DNA from: Pteria penguin
Taxonomy: Eukaryota; Mollusca; Bivalvia; Pterioida; Pteriidae
Length of the DNA: 64,000 nt
Direction of reading: 5' to 3'
Assembly (NCBI GenBank): GCA_035048485.1
Contig: CM068583.1
Coordinates: 20,063,341-20,127,340 of the forward strand
Part shown: positions 31,404-41,242 of the stretch, piece after piece
Layout: each line of letters begins with the position of its first letter
Position numbering within the stretch: position 1 is the stretch's first letter
Notes under the pieces: model-generated
The model's database searches: none
What the model was told of the DNA's origin: nothing
Seen by the model: only the letters and a program-made list of their open reading frames with translations
Made by a program: the position numbers and the translations under genes

Positions 31404-31952
31404 TCAAAACACTTTGTCACAAAACTGGCGAGTACATCTTGCTGCATTTGCGCAGAGACATATATACACATATGTCTCTGATTTGCGTAGAAGCTGGTTC
31501 GTTGATATACGCTCTGCTTGATAGTCGTCCCATATCTTGAATATTTTTCCTTGAAGTGTCTTGGTTGATTTACGCTGGTAACGACGAAGTTTCCCTTCAC
31601 TGACCATTTTCATCTGGGTTGAAAGAAGGATGGCTTCCTGGTGCAGCAACAACACAAGTGTGTAGAATGGGAGAGATGGTTTCATTGCTCTTCTGTTGAT
31701 CCGGTAATGATATCCCTCGACGTCATTGTTGGTTCGGATGGTATGGCGAAACACACTCCAGGTTGCTGGACTCCAGATTCCGTTGCTGATCCATGTGTTG
31801 TCAATATATCTCAGAAGTTGTAAAATTCTTTCTGAGGTTGTTGATTCTTTCATCTTGGTGAACGTAGGAGTTATCTGTTCCGTGGGCAGGAAAGGCAAGG
31901 CCAACAGCTTTCTGATGAATTTGTGGACGGAATCCCGCTGATTATAGTCACA
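31404..31952 (-). CDS. MULE gene exon 4 (C-terminal catalytic part)
   Basis: Acceptor TTTTTTTTACAG ends at 31953. 549 nt to the TAA stop at 31406-31404, phase 0. Contains LALPFLPTEQ, TWSVFRHTIRTNNDVEGYHY and a basic C-terminal region. The long frame reading into the GT-rich intron is an artefact. Confidence 0.75.
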   Translation of the reverse strand, partial: CDYNQRDSVHKFIRKLLALPFLPTEQITPTFTKMKESTTSERILQLLRYIDNTWISNGIWSPATWSVFRHTIRTNNDVEGYHYRINRRAMKPSLPFYTLVLLLHQEAILLSTQMKMVSEGKLRRYQRKSTKTLQGKIFKIWDDYQAERISTNQLLRKSETYVYICLCANAARCTRQFCDKVF

Positions 31953-33450
31953 CTGTAAAAAAAAAAGTCGTATCAGTAAATGCATGGAAACATATAATAA
32001 TAAGACAAGTATTGTATGTTGTATAATAGATTGTTGATTATCATGATTATGATATATACACCGGAACGAGAAAGACAAGTGTTGCACATTATATAGAAGA
32101 TAAATAATTATGATAATATACACACACACACACCTGTAAACCCAATTCTTGCACATGCCGCCAAACAGCCTGGCACCAATGAAACGAGCATCCATGGACG
32201 GGTACATCTGTGAAGACCTTGTGTATGGCTCGCCATAATCCCTCTTCGAAATCGGACACAACTTCCTTCAGCGCAATGGTGGCATAATTATACAAACATA
32301 ACATAATTGTTAATAATAATACTGAAAATTATATGGCATCGATTAATCGAATATCGTTACCGCTATAAAAGTCGCCAATGAATATATCTTATATTTTAAA
32401 AATAATGTATAAATTACCTTAAAAGAGAGATCAGTTGGATTATCTGGTTTAGATAGCTGTCTCCTCCGGTTGGCAGTCCTGGCTAACTGAGTAGGATTTG
32501 GTCTGGCGTGTTCGGGTTCCCTCGAATCGGCATACTCTTGGAATATTTGGTCGACGATAGTAGGGGCGGGCACAAAGAGCTCTTTGGTGGCCTGGTCACA
32601 AACTTTCTTCTTTATGACCATTGCAGTATGGATTCCAGGTTGGGATGGATGGGTGTGGTGCTGAGAATTGGAGGAGAAAACGTCTTGGCGTTGGTGTACT
32701 AGTACAGGGCATGTCTGGACTTTATTTCTTACGCTGCATCGCCAAACTACAGAACTGTCTTTGTTTTGCCTTTTCATTACGTAGGTGAAGCCATCGCTGC
32801 TAACAAGTTTTCGTTTTCCTCTTTGCGATGTTCCTTCCATAACTGAGTAGGTGATTTCTGCCTCCGCTTCGCTCACACAAGATGGGGCCTCGTCTATGAT
32901 GGAGTCTTCTTGTGGGTAGGTAGGCGTCTCAAACTCGACTCGTGTTACCTGAAGAGATGATGCTTCTTGGTAGGGGATGGTTTCCTCTGTATCAAGTCTG
33001 GTACTCTCGGCATCTGGGTTGGTAGAGAAATTACCATCTTTGCAGTCGTTGCATTTGAAATTCAGGGTACCATTTCGAATCATCCGTCTGTAGTCATCTC
33101 TGTTTATACCTGAAATTGTAAAGAAAAGAAAATGTTAAAGGGTTTCTTGTAAACTTTTCGAAAAATATTGATCATGAACACGATTATATTAATTTGAAAT
33201 GTATCGAGACTAAGTGATATAATATTTTTAAAATTGAATGAATGTATTAAATTAAAAAAACATCGTGATGGTATGAAAAATAAAAGAAATACAGTACTTA
33301 ATAATCAATTTTATTACATATAAAAATTATTGTTAAAATTTATTTACCTGAACCACATATGCGGTGTTGTTTTCTAAAACAAGAATTGCATGACAGTGCA
33401 TCTTGTCTTGGACGTATGGACGAAGAACATACTAAACATGGGAAAGCCAT
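31404..33450 (-). CDS. FLYWCH zinc-finger / MULE transposase-like gene, internally deleted
   Basis: Four exons, minus strand: 33450-33348, 33109-32418, about 32304-32134, 31952-31404. The first two join in phase 1 to give 265 residues: a zinc-binding start (C5, C8, C21, C24, C32, then C54 and C57), an acidic linker and a FLYWCH finger (about 122-189: GFTYVMKRQ, WRC, TCPVLVH, HHTH). Exon 3 starts inside the MULE catalytic domain with KEVVSDFEEGLW, GCSFHWCQAVWRHVQELGLQ; exon 4 continues with LPFLPTEQI and NNDVEGYHYRINR. The segment with the first catalytic Asp (usually in a YVDGTF-type motif) has no room in the 115 bp between 32418 and 32304, and exons 2 and 3 do not join in frame at the only clear acceptor. 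So the second Asp (SDFE) and the Glu (DVEGYH) remain but the first Asp is gone. All exons are otherwise open. Confidence 0.82.
32134..32304 (-). CDS. MULE gene exon 3 (catalytic domain fragment; 5' edge uncertain)
   Basis: Donor GTGTGT at 32133 leaves phase 0. The left boundary is set at the first Met of the open frame; homology really begins at about KEVVSDFEEG. The preceding catalytic block is missing. Confidence 0.65.
32418..33109 (-). CDS. MULE gene exon 2 (linker and FLYWCH finger)
   Basis: Acceptor AATTTCAG ends at 33110, donor GTAATT at 32417. 692 nt completing exon 1's split codon as Gly, leaving in phase 0. The start (INRDDYRRMIRNG, then CNDC) continues the zinc module. Confidence 0.82.
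33348..33450 (-). CDS. MULE gene exon 1 (zinc-binding N terminus)
   Basis: ATG at 33450-33448, donor GTAAAT at 33347, 103 nt, phase 1. Encodes CLVCSSS, then RPRQDALSCNSCFRKQHRIC, a paired-cysteine module. Confidence 0.75.
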
Positions 33451-33761
33451 GATGGGAACTGATGGAGTTCGAAGGAATCACCGTTATTTATACCAAGGAA
33501 TATGGCTTGGACATCGTTCATAGCTGATTTGCACTCACTTTGAAATTAGTCTAATTACAATAAAATATATGTTTGGTACTGTTGCTGTAAATTGTACCAC
33601 TTAAAATTACTATGCATAGCTTTGTAATGAGCCTCTATAGATAATAGTGCTGCTTAATTACCATACCTATTACATTATTATTATAAATATTATAATTTGG
33701 TAAGTAAGTAAGTTCTGTAAATACACGGGGATTTTGGTGATTTCTGTAATTCTATGGACTC

Positions 33762-33860
33762 ATAAATATTTAAAGAGCAGTGTAGAAACCAAAATGACCG
33801 AAAAGTGAACCAAAGAATCTATCTAAGGACAGAGCTATGCATGAGGGAGATACTCCTTAG
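33762..33860 (-). repeat. Right half of the dispersed repeat split by the MULE
   Basis: ATAAATATTTAAAGAGCAGTG, then ACCAAAATGACC, AAAGTGAACCAAAGAATC and GACAGAGCTATGC continue the minus-strand repeat broken off at 30333; compare the intact copy at 21025-21215. Confidence 0.8.
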
Positions 33861-34212
33861 TTGTTCTATCGCAATGGAATCGGAAACGCACGGTATATTC
33901 CTCCCTCCTTGGGACAGTCTATTGGTAGTTAGGTTGCAACTCTCATCTTTTCAGTTGAAAAATATCCAGAAAGGCTCATTTTGATCAATGTGAACGCCGC
34001 GCCGCCCTTGGTAACATGAACATTGCTATTTCCGCTCCTACACAGCCTCTGACATTTGATGCGCTTGTGTAATTTATGTGGGTGTTTGTCAAATTATTTC
34101 GAGCATATCCGAACACCCGGCATTTCCCCACCTGAAAGCACAATTCAGTCATTTTGAAATGTCTGTTTTAATCATGTTTAACTCATAGCTCTACACCCCA
34201 ACATGTAGACTT

Positions 34213-34446
34213 TCATAGGGATTTAGTAATGGGACCTACTATACATGTATAAACATCTTCACAATTTCGAGCTTTCCTGACAATGTCAGTAGACTCTCGA
34301 AAGAACGCCAGAAAGAAAATTGTTATATCTACCGGAGATTCATCTGAGACAATGGAATCGCACGGTTTGGACTGAATCAGTAGATCTACAATGTCATCCA
34401 TATCAAACAATGAACACTGTTTTCTGATCTCTTCAATGTGTTTCAT
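34213..34446 (-). CDS. Hypothetical 77-codon frame or first exon, unrecognised
   Basis: ATG at 34446-34444 directly follows an in-frame TAA, and the product (MKHIEEIRKQCSLFDMDDI.., predicted helical) has balanced amino-acid use. A GTAGGT donor lies near the 3' end, so it could be a first exon whose partner was not found. I recognise no domain. It may be chance. Confidence 0.2.
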   Translation of the reverse strand: MKHIEEIRKQCSLFDMDDIVDLLIQSKPCDSIVSDESPVDITIFFLAFFRESTDIVRKARNCEDVYTCIVGPITKSL

Positions 34447-34854
34447 TTAGAACCATTCACATATGCATCGTGAGCTTTGTTTTTTCATAGCGACTTACTC
34501 TAAGGGTTTGTATGAGACATTTATAACGTTGTTGTTTTGAAAACAGTATGAGTAAAACAGACAGGCGATGGGTTAGCCAGTATTTTACGCGTTTTTCTCC
34601 CTTGAGCATGGTTTCACCTCCAATTAAGAGGTGTACGGAGGAACGGACGTCCTTGTCGATAAATATTAATTATAAGATATATAACGTATATATTTTCTAA
34701 TATTTATTATGACCATTAGGCCGGTGTCACTGCTGATGAACTGATAGTTCCCGAGGCCACAATAAGTTTAGTTTTCAGTGCTTTTGTGCCGACGTTAAAT
34801 ATATACTTAAAATTTTCAGTCATGAAAGTTTAATATTTAGGAGTATTTCCCTCG

Positions 34855-35045
34855 CGCATAGCTCTGTCCTAGCCTTAGATTGATTCTTTGGCCCACTGTT
34901 TCGGCCTCTTCGGCCTTAACTCCACTCTTCAGATATTAAAATATCACTGTAATTCCGATCCTTCGGCCATGGGCATCAATGAAGAAAGATAAGTTGTTGA
35001 AATGTGCTTTTGGTGCAAAAATTTATCACGAAAATATTTTCTAAT
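34855..35045 (+). repeat. Dispersed repeat copy B with degenerate hammerhead-like core
   Basis: Same phrases as 21025-21215 (CATAGCTCTGTCC, AGATTGATTCTTTGG, CCATGGGCATCAATGAAGA, TAAGTTGTTGAAATG). The core reads ATGAAGA instead of CTGAAGA and one helix II pair is lost. Confidence 0.75.
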
Positions 35046-37576
35046 ATTTATTGCCACAAACACACACACCGTGAGTGGATCTAAACAATTTCTGTGAAGG
35101 GGTCCATCTTAGCGAATCAAGTTTTCGAGAGAAGTATAAATTTCATTTTATTTTAAAACATAAATTATAATATATCCCCCACCTTTCTGAAAAGTTTAAT
35201 CTCACAGACGTCTGGTCCCCACATATAAATCTGCACAAAGAGATTTTCGTGGCAGTATAAGGGTAGTAAAATTCTGTTCTAATGTGGAAACTTTCTGTAT
35301 ATATGAGTTCATATTAGTATTGCGGGTATTGTATTGATTGCACTTTTATTCATCCATGGTGGGTTTGGCTAGCCACACAGGAGATGTTTATACCCACCTA
35401 AGTCTCTGTACCGCTTCAAAATTCAGTTCATCGTATTAGATTTTTGTGCGAGTGACAAGATGAGATAGCACCATACTTTGGTGTATCTCGTGTTTTGTCA
35501 GACATATTACCTCTGAAATGCAACGTTCGCACATTGACCCGAGAAGGATTTGACTCATAATTATTATACATCTGTTCCACACAAGTTAATCTATATCCGT
35601 GTCATATGTGCAATGTTATCATGGCAATTGTGGAAGATGCGGTAGATCAAACAAGATATGTTTACTCCTCTCAGACCTCTGGTTTCACTTCGTTCATGAA
35701 TGTCAACATTGGTACATTTTTTTTTTGTGAATATCACAATGACAGTGCAAGAGTTACTGCGGTTTGTACATTAGACATTACAACATTAGCATAAAAATGT
35801 CTGATTGTATAAACATAATGTATATAAAAATAACTAGAGTTGTCCTAACGGGACAAATACGTATACCCCCGCGGCAGCAAACTTGAAACATGCAATAATT
35901 CATTCCTTTACGACAAGACAGTTAAGAAGAGTAGTCAATATAGCTTGATGGGAAGTTGAACATTTGGTGCTTATTTATATATAAAAACCCCAGTTGCAGA
36001 CCAACTAATCACCCATAGTTTTAGTTATTTAACATATATCATGCCACACGAATTATGTCAAACTCAGACGCAAATCAACAAATTTTGCAGAGAGAGGATC
36101 ATTCCTGGATACATATTACGAGGAGGGGTCCAACCATGACGTGGGATGTAAAATTACACGTGATTTAACTATTTTACAAAAAAAGTTTTTGAAAAATTGA
36201 TGTTCTGTGGGATTTCGGGGAGGGTCTATCCGGCCACATCCCTTGGGTTGGTGCATGAACCTTGTGGTTTTAATACCGTTTTCAACGATCAAACAGTTGT
36301 ATTACATTATGTAAAATAGATATCATTTAGTTATAGTTTGCAAAGCAATTTGCAAAGGAACTGCCCTTCTTTTACCAAGATCTTAATGTTCACTTTGTAT
36401 ACGATTAATATTTATACTGTGTATAACGAATATGTTGCCTAAATTGATTCATCGTCAAATGCCCGACATCACACCTTTTTTCATTATGGCGTCATAAATA
36501 AATGGCCCGTCAAACATGATTTTAACTGTGACGTCACAATGAAACTACATAATGGGCGTGGTTAAAGTTGGATCAGTGACTTCTACAGGCAGTATTTACA
36601 GTCACAAGAAGGACCGTATTGTCTATTCATAATGCAATAGACTAGAAATTTCTCTGAAACTCCCAATCAAATTTAGAATTTATAAATGTATCGACAAAGA
36701 ATTTGATTGAATGATGAATTTATGGGTAAAAGAGCAATGTAATACTACACATCAATGCAAAATACACAAGAAACAGATACAATGTTACTGTGGCACTACC
36801 AACAATGTATCATGATGATTCATATACTACTGGACAGCAGGTGTCTTGGAGGAGTAAGCATCTCCTGCTTCTCTAGCCAAACCTGTCATATCAATACCCA
36901 AAATACACACAAATATAGTCCAACTCTGCGTATACTTGATAAATGTGGAAAAGTATCATTTATAGATGGTGGGACAGTCACACGAAATAAGGATGAGGGT
37001 ATAATTATGCTTAAGTCAGACCCTCTAAGGGAAACATTTTTTTAAGCTCCATTATATGCACATTATATCAATAAGATGCAAATAAAGACAGAGAATAATT
37101 GTTATCCTATTTAATCATAGATGAGGTTTTACAAAACTAAACGACAATAAATACATGTGTATACTGATTCAAAGAATAGCTCTGTTAGAATACAGTGAAA
37201 ATAGATTCATTAAAGAAATATTAGAAAGTGACACTGAGCATTTTGCTTCAATCAAGCTGAAGCTGACAGTGAGGAAGCACTTTATTACTTTTCACTGCCC
37301 CACATTATAACTGAGTGAAAATAGATATGTTTTGATTTGGTATTATACATCTACACCAAAGAAAAGTAACTCAGAAAATCTAAAAGTAGAATTACTTTGC
37401 AAGTGCAATACTTTGAATAATTAAGGTTGACATATAATGTACCTTTTATTTTGTATCTACTTCTTAACTGTAAAACATCTATGGTAAATTACTGAGAATT
37501 TTTGCTAAGTATTTATCACTGAATTTCATCAGAGAACAAAAATGAAATTCAACATACCTAAACTAAAATTTTAATT
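35046..37576. other. Non-coding, no gene supported
   Basis: Several open frames (35606-35794 and 36755-37045 on plus) lack a splice or domain argument. A stretch at about 35840-35990 starting ACTAGAGTTGTCCTAACGGG looks like a dispersed repeat, but only one copy is present here. Confidence 0.4.
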
Positions 37577-37936
37577 AGGCCAAAAAAAAAAATATGTTTG
37601 TTTCCTGTAACATGGCCTAAAAAGATAGGGTCGGTAGGTCGGCTTTTTTTTTTCTATGGAAAATGTCTTGAAATTCAGATGGACATATGTAATGTATAAT
37701 AAAAGGTATTGTTCAACATAATTCATCATGTACGACTAGGCTTGATGCCATAGGGTCCCCATATTTGTTTTAAAAGCACCGGAAATAACAACAATGTGAA
37801 GTTTTAGAAAACTGATTCCGGAATTTCGATTCAAGAAATAGTGGCACTTGTAAATGGTGAAAAAAAAAATCAGAGTCAGTGCTATTTTTGAGGGGTCGGT
37901 CAGGTTACAGGAAACAAAGATATTTTTTTTAAGCCT
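37577..37936. mobile_element. MITE-like element, about 33-bp inverted ends
   Basis: Left end AGGCCAAAAAAAAAAATATG then TTTGTTTCCTGTAAC; right end is the inverted counterpart GTTACAGGAAACAAAGATAT.., TTTAAGCCT. A second layer just inside carries GGGTCGGTAGGTCGG and, near the right end, GGGGTCGGTCAGG. 360 bp. Confidence 0.75.
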
Positions 37937-40900
37937 TATGTGTATCTAATAAATTTTAAGAAGTTGCAAATGTGTTTTGATATATAATATCACTAGTTGA
38001 TATATAACCTACATGTTTGTTAATTTCATTGCAATAGAAAGAAAACAATTTTATATGCCATACTAAGGTATACAAAAACAGAAATGGAACAGAACATGGC
38101 AATGATGTGTTTCATTGGTTGTATATTCAAACATTCTGTTTTTGTTTTTCAGATGCACAACAAGTAGCTACACTTTTCTATGAATGACCACACCACAGCC
38201 AAGCTCTGGCTTACTTAAAAATTCAAAAGCTGTAAAAAGTACACATACATAGTTATGTATAAGCTAGAAATATTGAACAGTAAAAACCACATAATTAGGC
38301 CATTCAAGCTAGAGCTACCAGTATTAGATTGTAGAGATAAATATATATATTTACCAAACTGCATTATATTTTTACTGTCTAAAACCCCGTGCACTGCATA
38401 AAATTTTCTGTACAACAGATTAAAAGTTTTATCTATAGAGTTAAAATGGTATACAGGGTATTAATAAATTTTTAAAACCTTTAAATCTTGATATATCTTG
38501 AACCAGTTTATAAGTACATCAAAATCAGATTTTAATATATTAAATCCTAATAACACATGGACAATGTTTTTTATACTCCAAAAATATAGGTAATTAAGAG
38601 TTAGGAAACTAAACAAAGATGGGTCATATGTAATATATATAAAATATACACGATATGGATCAAATGTACAAAATGGTCAGGGGTGTAAAGAGCCCTCTTT
38701 TTGACACAATCAAAGGTTATGCACAAGGTCACATAGAAACCAATATAGAATTGTGGGATGGAAAAATTCATTAAGAAGGATATTTACCAACTTTATTGCC
38801 TATCAAGAATGGCATTTACTTATAGATTTATATTCAATAAAAATTATTTAGACATATGGTCAAACCCTGAAGATAATTGTTACATTCATAAACAATTATT
38901 TTTCTTAATCAACCAATCTCATATACTTAATTTCCTTTTAATGATTTCTTTATGAAGCAGCCATGTCAGGTAATGTTTTTCTCTTCATTTGAGACAAGTT
39001 TACATGTATTGTAAGTATGTATAGACTATATATTCCTTGAATATTAAGTTAATGGTGCAGTAATAATAAAATCAATGGTTAATGATTAAAGGAAAAAAAA
39101 AGATCATTAAAGATAGCAGTAGAAATTTATATACCTGAAACAAGGAAAATTTGTAAAAGTTCTTTATATGTAAAGAGGTTACAAAATATGAAATATCAAA
39201 TTTCCTAAAGTATTATAAATTAAACTCTCCTTCTTAATAAAGAGTACAAAAACAAATAATAAAAGACTGCCATGTAAGAGAATGTTTATCACAGACCACT
39301 TCACCATTGAAATATATATATACACTGGATATAGCTGTATATCACAAAACATTTCAAGAATTTATAATGAGGAAAAAATAATGAGAAAGGCTAGTTTGAT
39401 TAGAATTTGATGTTTTTTGAAAATATGAAATTAATGAAGTAAAATTTCAGCAATTTTCAATGCTTAGGCACTTTCAAGACCTCTTCAGAAATGAATGAGC
39501 AGAGTTAGCTTTTTCAAATATCTACCTTTTGATTAATTACAACATGTTTGTCACACAAAAACTCAGAAAAAATCAGATGAGAAAAGCAATGATACGACTC
39601 ATGTGGCAGTGGTAAATATTAAACTACACAATTCTATGTAGGATTTTATCATCCACACATCAAGAATAGAGCACAACTCAGTAATAAAACTCCTGGATAC
39701 ATTGGAGACAACCTGTGTTTATGAAACACTATGTCCCAGCAGCAACAAAAAGTTATAATTTTTAGCATGAAGGTCATTGTCAAGGTCAAAAGTTCGACCT
39801 TTGTGTGATTTGAAAGGGCTTCATTAGTTGAGTATGCATGTGAAATATGAAGTCTCTATCCCTCACGGTTCAAAAGTTATAGCCAAGGTTAAAGTTGACA
39901 ACAAACAGACGGACAGACAGACAGATAAACCAATCTATCCATCCAGAGGCATAAAAAAGAAGTAAAAGAAAATTAGGTGTGTAATGACAAATATTGACTG
40001 AGAATTCTTTTTAAGAATATCAAATGTTGATCATAAGTTAAGAAAAAGAAAACTCTCCGTGTATCATAAATGAGTATCACCTGGTGGGAACATTTGTTTC
40101 ATAAGCTGTGACTACTTTACAGAAATATTGTGGCAAAGATTAATGAATTATAAAGTAATTCATCTCAATTACGGCATGTTCAATTATAAATAAATAATTT
40201 ACACACTATACAGCCTATCATTTGTCAATACAAAACTACATATATACATCAAAGCAATTTCCTAAAGTTCCTGAAATCTGAAATATATACATTTCTGTTA
40301 TTAAAGAGAACAAAAGTCCCGAATATACTTTTAAAGTACTATTGGTATAATTTTGAATAAACCTGTTCTGTGTTTGAATGAAAAAGTCACATTTAAAATA
40401 ATTCTTTAAAAGACTTTAGATATTTTGAGCAAAATACATGTACATGTAAAAAATAATAAATGATACATGTATGACTTAGATAAGATATCTTAAAATGTAA
40501 GTACATATGTATGATTTAAATTTGATAAAAAAAAAATGATGAAGAAGTACACTTGGTTTTGGACATAATGAGAATAAATGACATTTTAAGCATATATGAA
40601 ATAATGTTCAATAATGATTCATTCCTAATCAGGCATTCAAATAAAATATATCACTTTAATGCCCATATTTCTTTTTTCGTTTCTAAACTTATACTGCTTT
40701 GAAACCAATACATGTAGTAAAAGTATTTAGATGAAAAATCTACAGCTTATAAAAAAGAAATTAACAAGTGGCATGAATCTCTCATACATAAATACTATAA
40801 GCACTGTACAAGGAATGCATATACCGGTAATAAAAGGTAACTCCTATCTGATACATAAAACTTCAAGTTGCTTTGCATGTAAAAATTTACATCTTCAGAA

Positions 40901-41084
40901 AAATTTCTTAACTGCAAATTACACATTGACATTGTGGAGAAAATTCTAAGACAGTCTAATTTTACTCAGGAAAAAGAAAAATTAGAATGCAATGAATTTG
41001 TTTTCGAACATGGAATTTTTGTAACATTCTAAAACAAACATTAGTAACAGTACTGCAGTGTAGGTCAGATGGAATGAAGAAATT
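37937..41084. other. AT-rich non-coding 3' flank of the coiled-coil gene
   Basis: No exon supported on either strand. The part next to 41084 is probably 3' untranslated region of the minus-strand gene. One dispersed repeat is listed separately at 39709. Confidence 0.45.
39709..39953 (+). repeat. Dispersed repeat, GGTCAAGGTCA family
   Basis: AGCATGAAGGTCATTGTCAA, GAAAGGGCTTCATTAGTTGA, GTATGCATGTGAAATATGAA, GGTTCAAAAGTTATAGCCAA and a CAGACGGACAGACAGACAGA tail, ending in a CCAGAGGCATA remnant. Same family as 49077 and 54891. Confidence 0.8.
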
Positions 41085-41242
41085 TTACAGTAGTTCATCA
41101 CTGTCATATTCCTGAGTCCACCCTTCCATTGGTTCAGGGCCTACAGCTGACTTCCCTCTTTTCTTCTTCCCTTTCTTGCTGAAATTTACATCACCTCCAT
41201 AGGACGCTGAGTTCGGTCTGCCAGAATAAGGCCGTGTTGATC
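41085..41242 (-). CDS. Coiled-coil gene exon 24 (residues 920-971 and stop)
   Basis: Acceptor CATCCTCTAG, TAA stop at 41087-41085. Ser/Arg-rich, basic KKGKKKRGKS, then an acidic end EYDSDELL. Confidence 0.87.

Larger units (their letters stand above)
30334..33761 (-). mobile_element. Mutator-like (MULE) DNA transposon, 3.4 kb
   Basis: Terminal inverted repeats of about 49 bp (30334-30382 and 33713-33761) share CCATA.AATT.CAGAAATCACC, AAATCCC and TGTATTTACAGAA, about 41 of 49 positions. Near-identical 9-bp direct repeats ATCAATATT (30325-30333) and ATAAATATT (33762-33770) flank it, one mismatch, as expected for Mutator-type insertion. The flanks form one older repeat when joined, which proves insertion. 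It encodes the FLYWCH/MULE gene at 31404-33450. CAGAAATCCCC phrases repeat in the left subterminal region. Confidence 0.88.

Noticed and set aside
32089..32261. Long minus-strand frame running from the MULE catalytic segment through the GT-rich intron into exon 4
   Set aside because: The part after VQELGLQ is low-complexity intron between a GT donor and a polypyrimidine-CAG acceptor; homology resumes only at 31952.
35606..35794. Plus-strand frame with MAIVEDAVDQTRYVY as a first exon
   Set aside because: A GT follows at a suitable place, but no partner exon was found and the last third is T-run translation.
36755..37045. 96-codon plus-strand frame as a gene
   Set aside because: No acceptor, donor, domain or repeat argument; composition is ordinary for chance frames in this AT-rich stretch.
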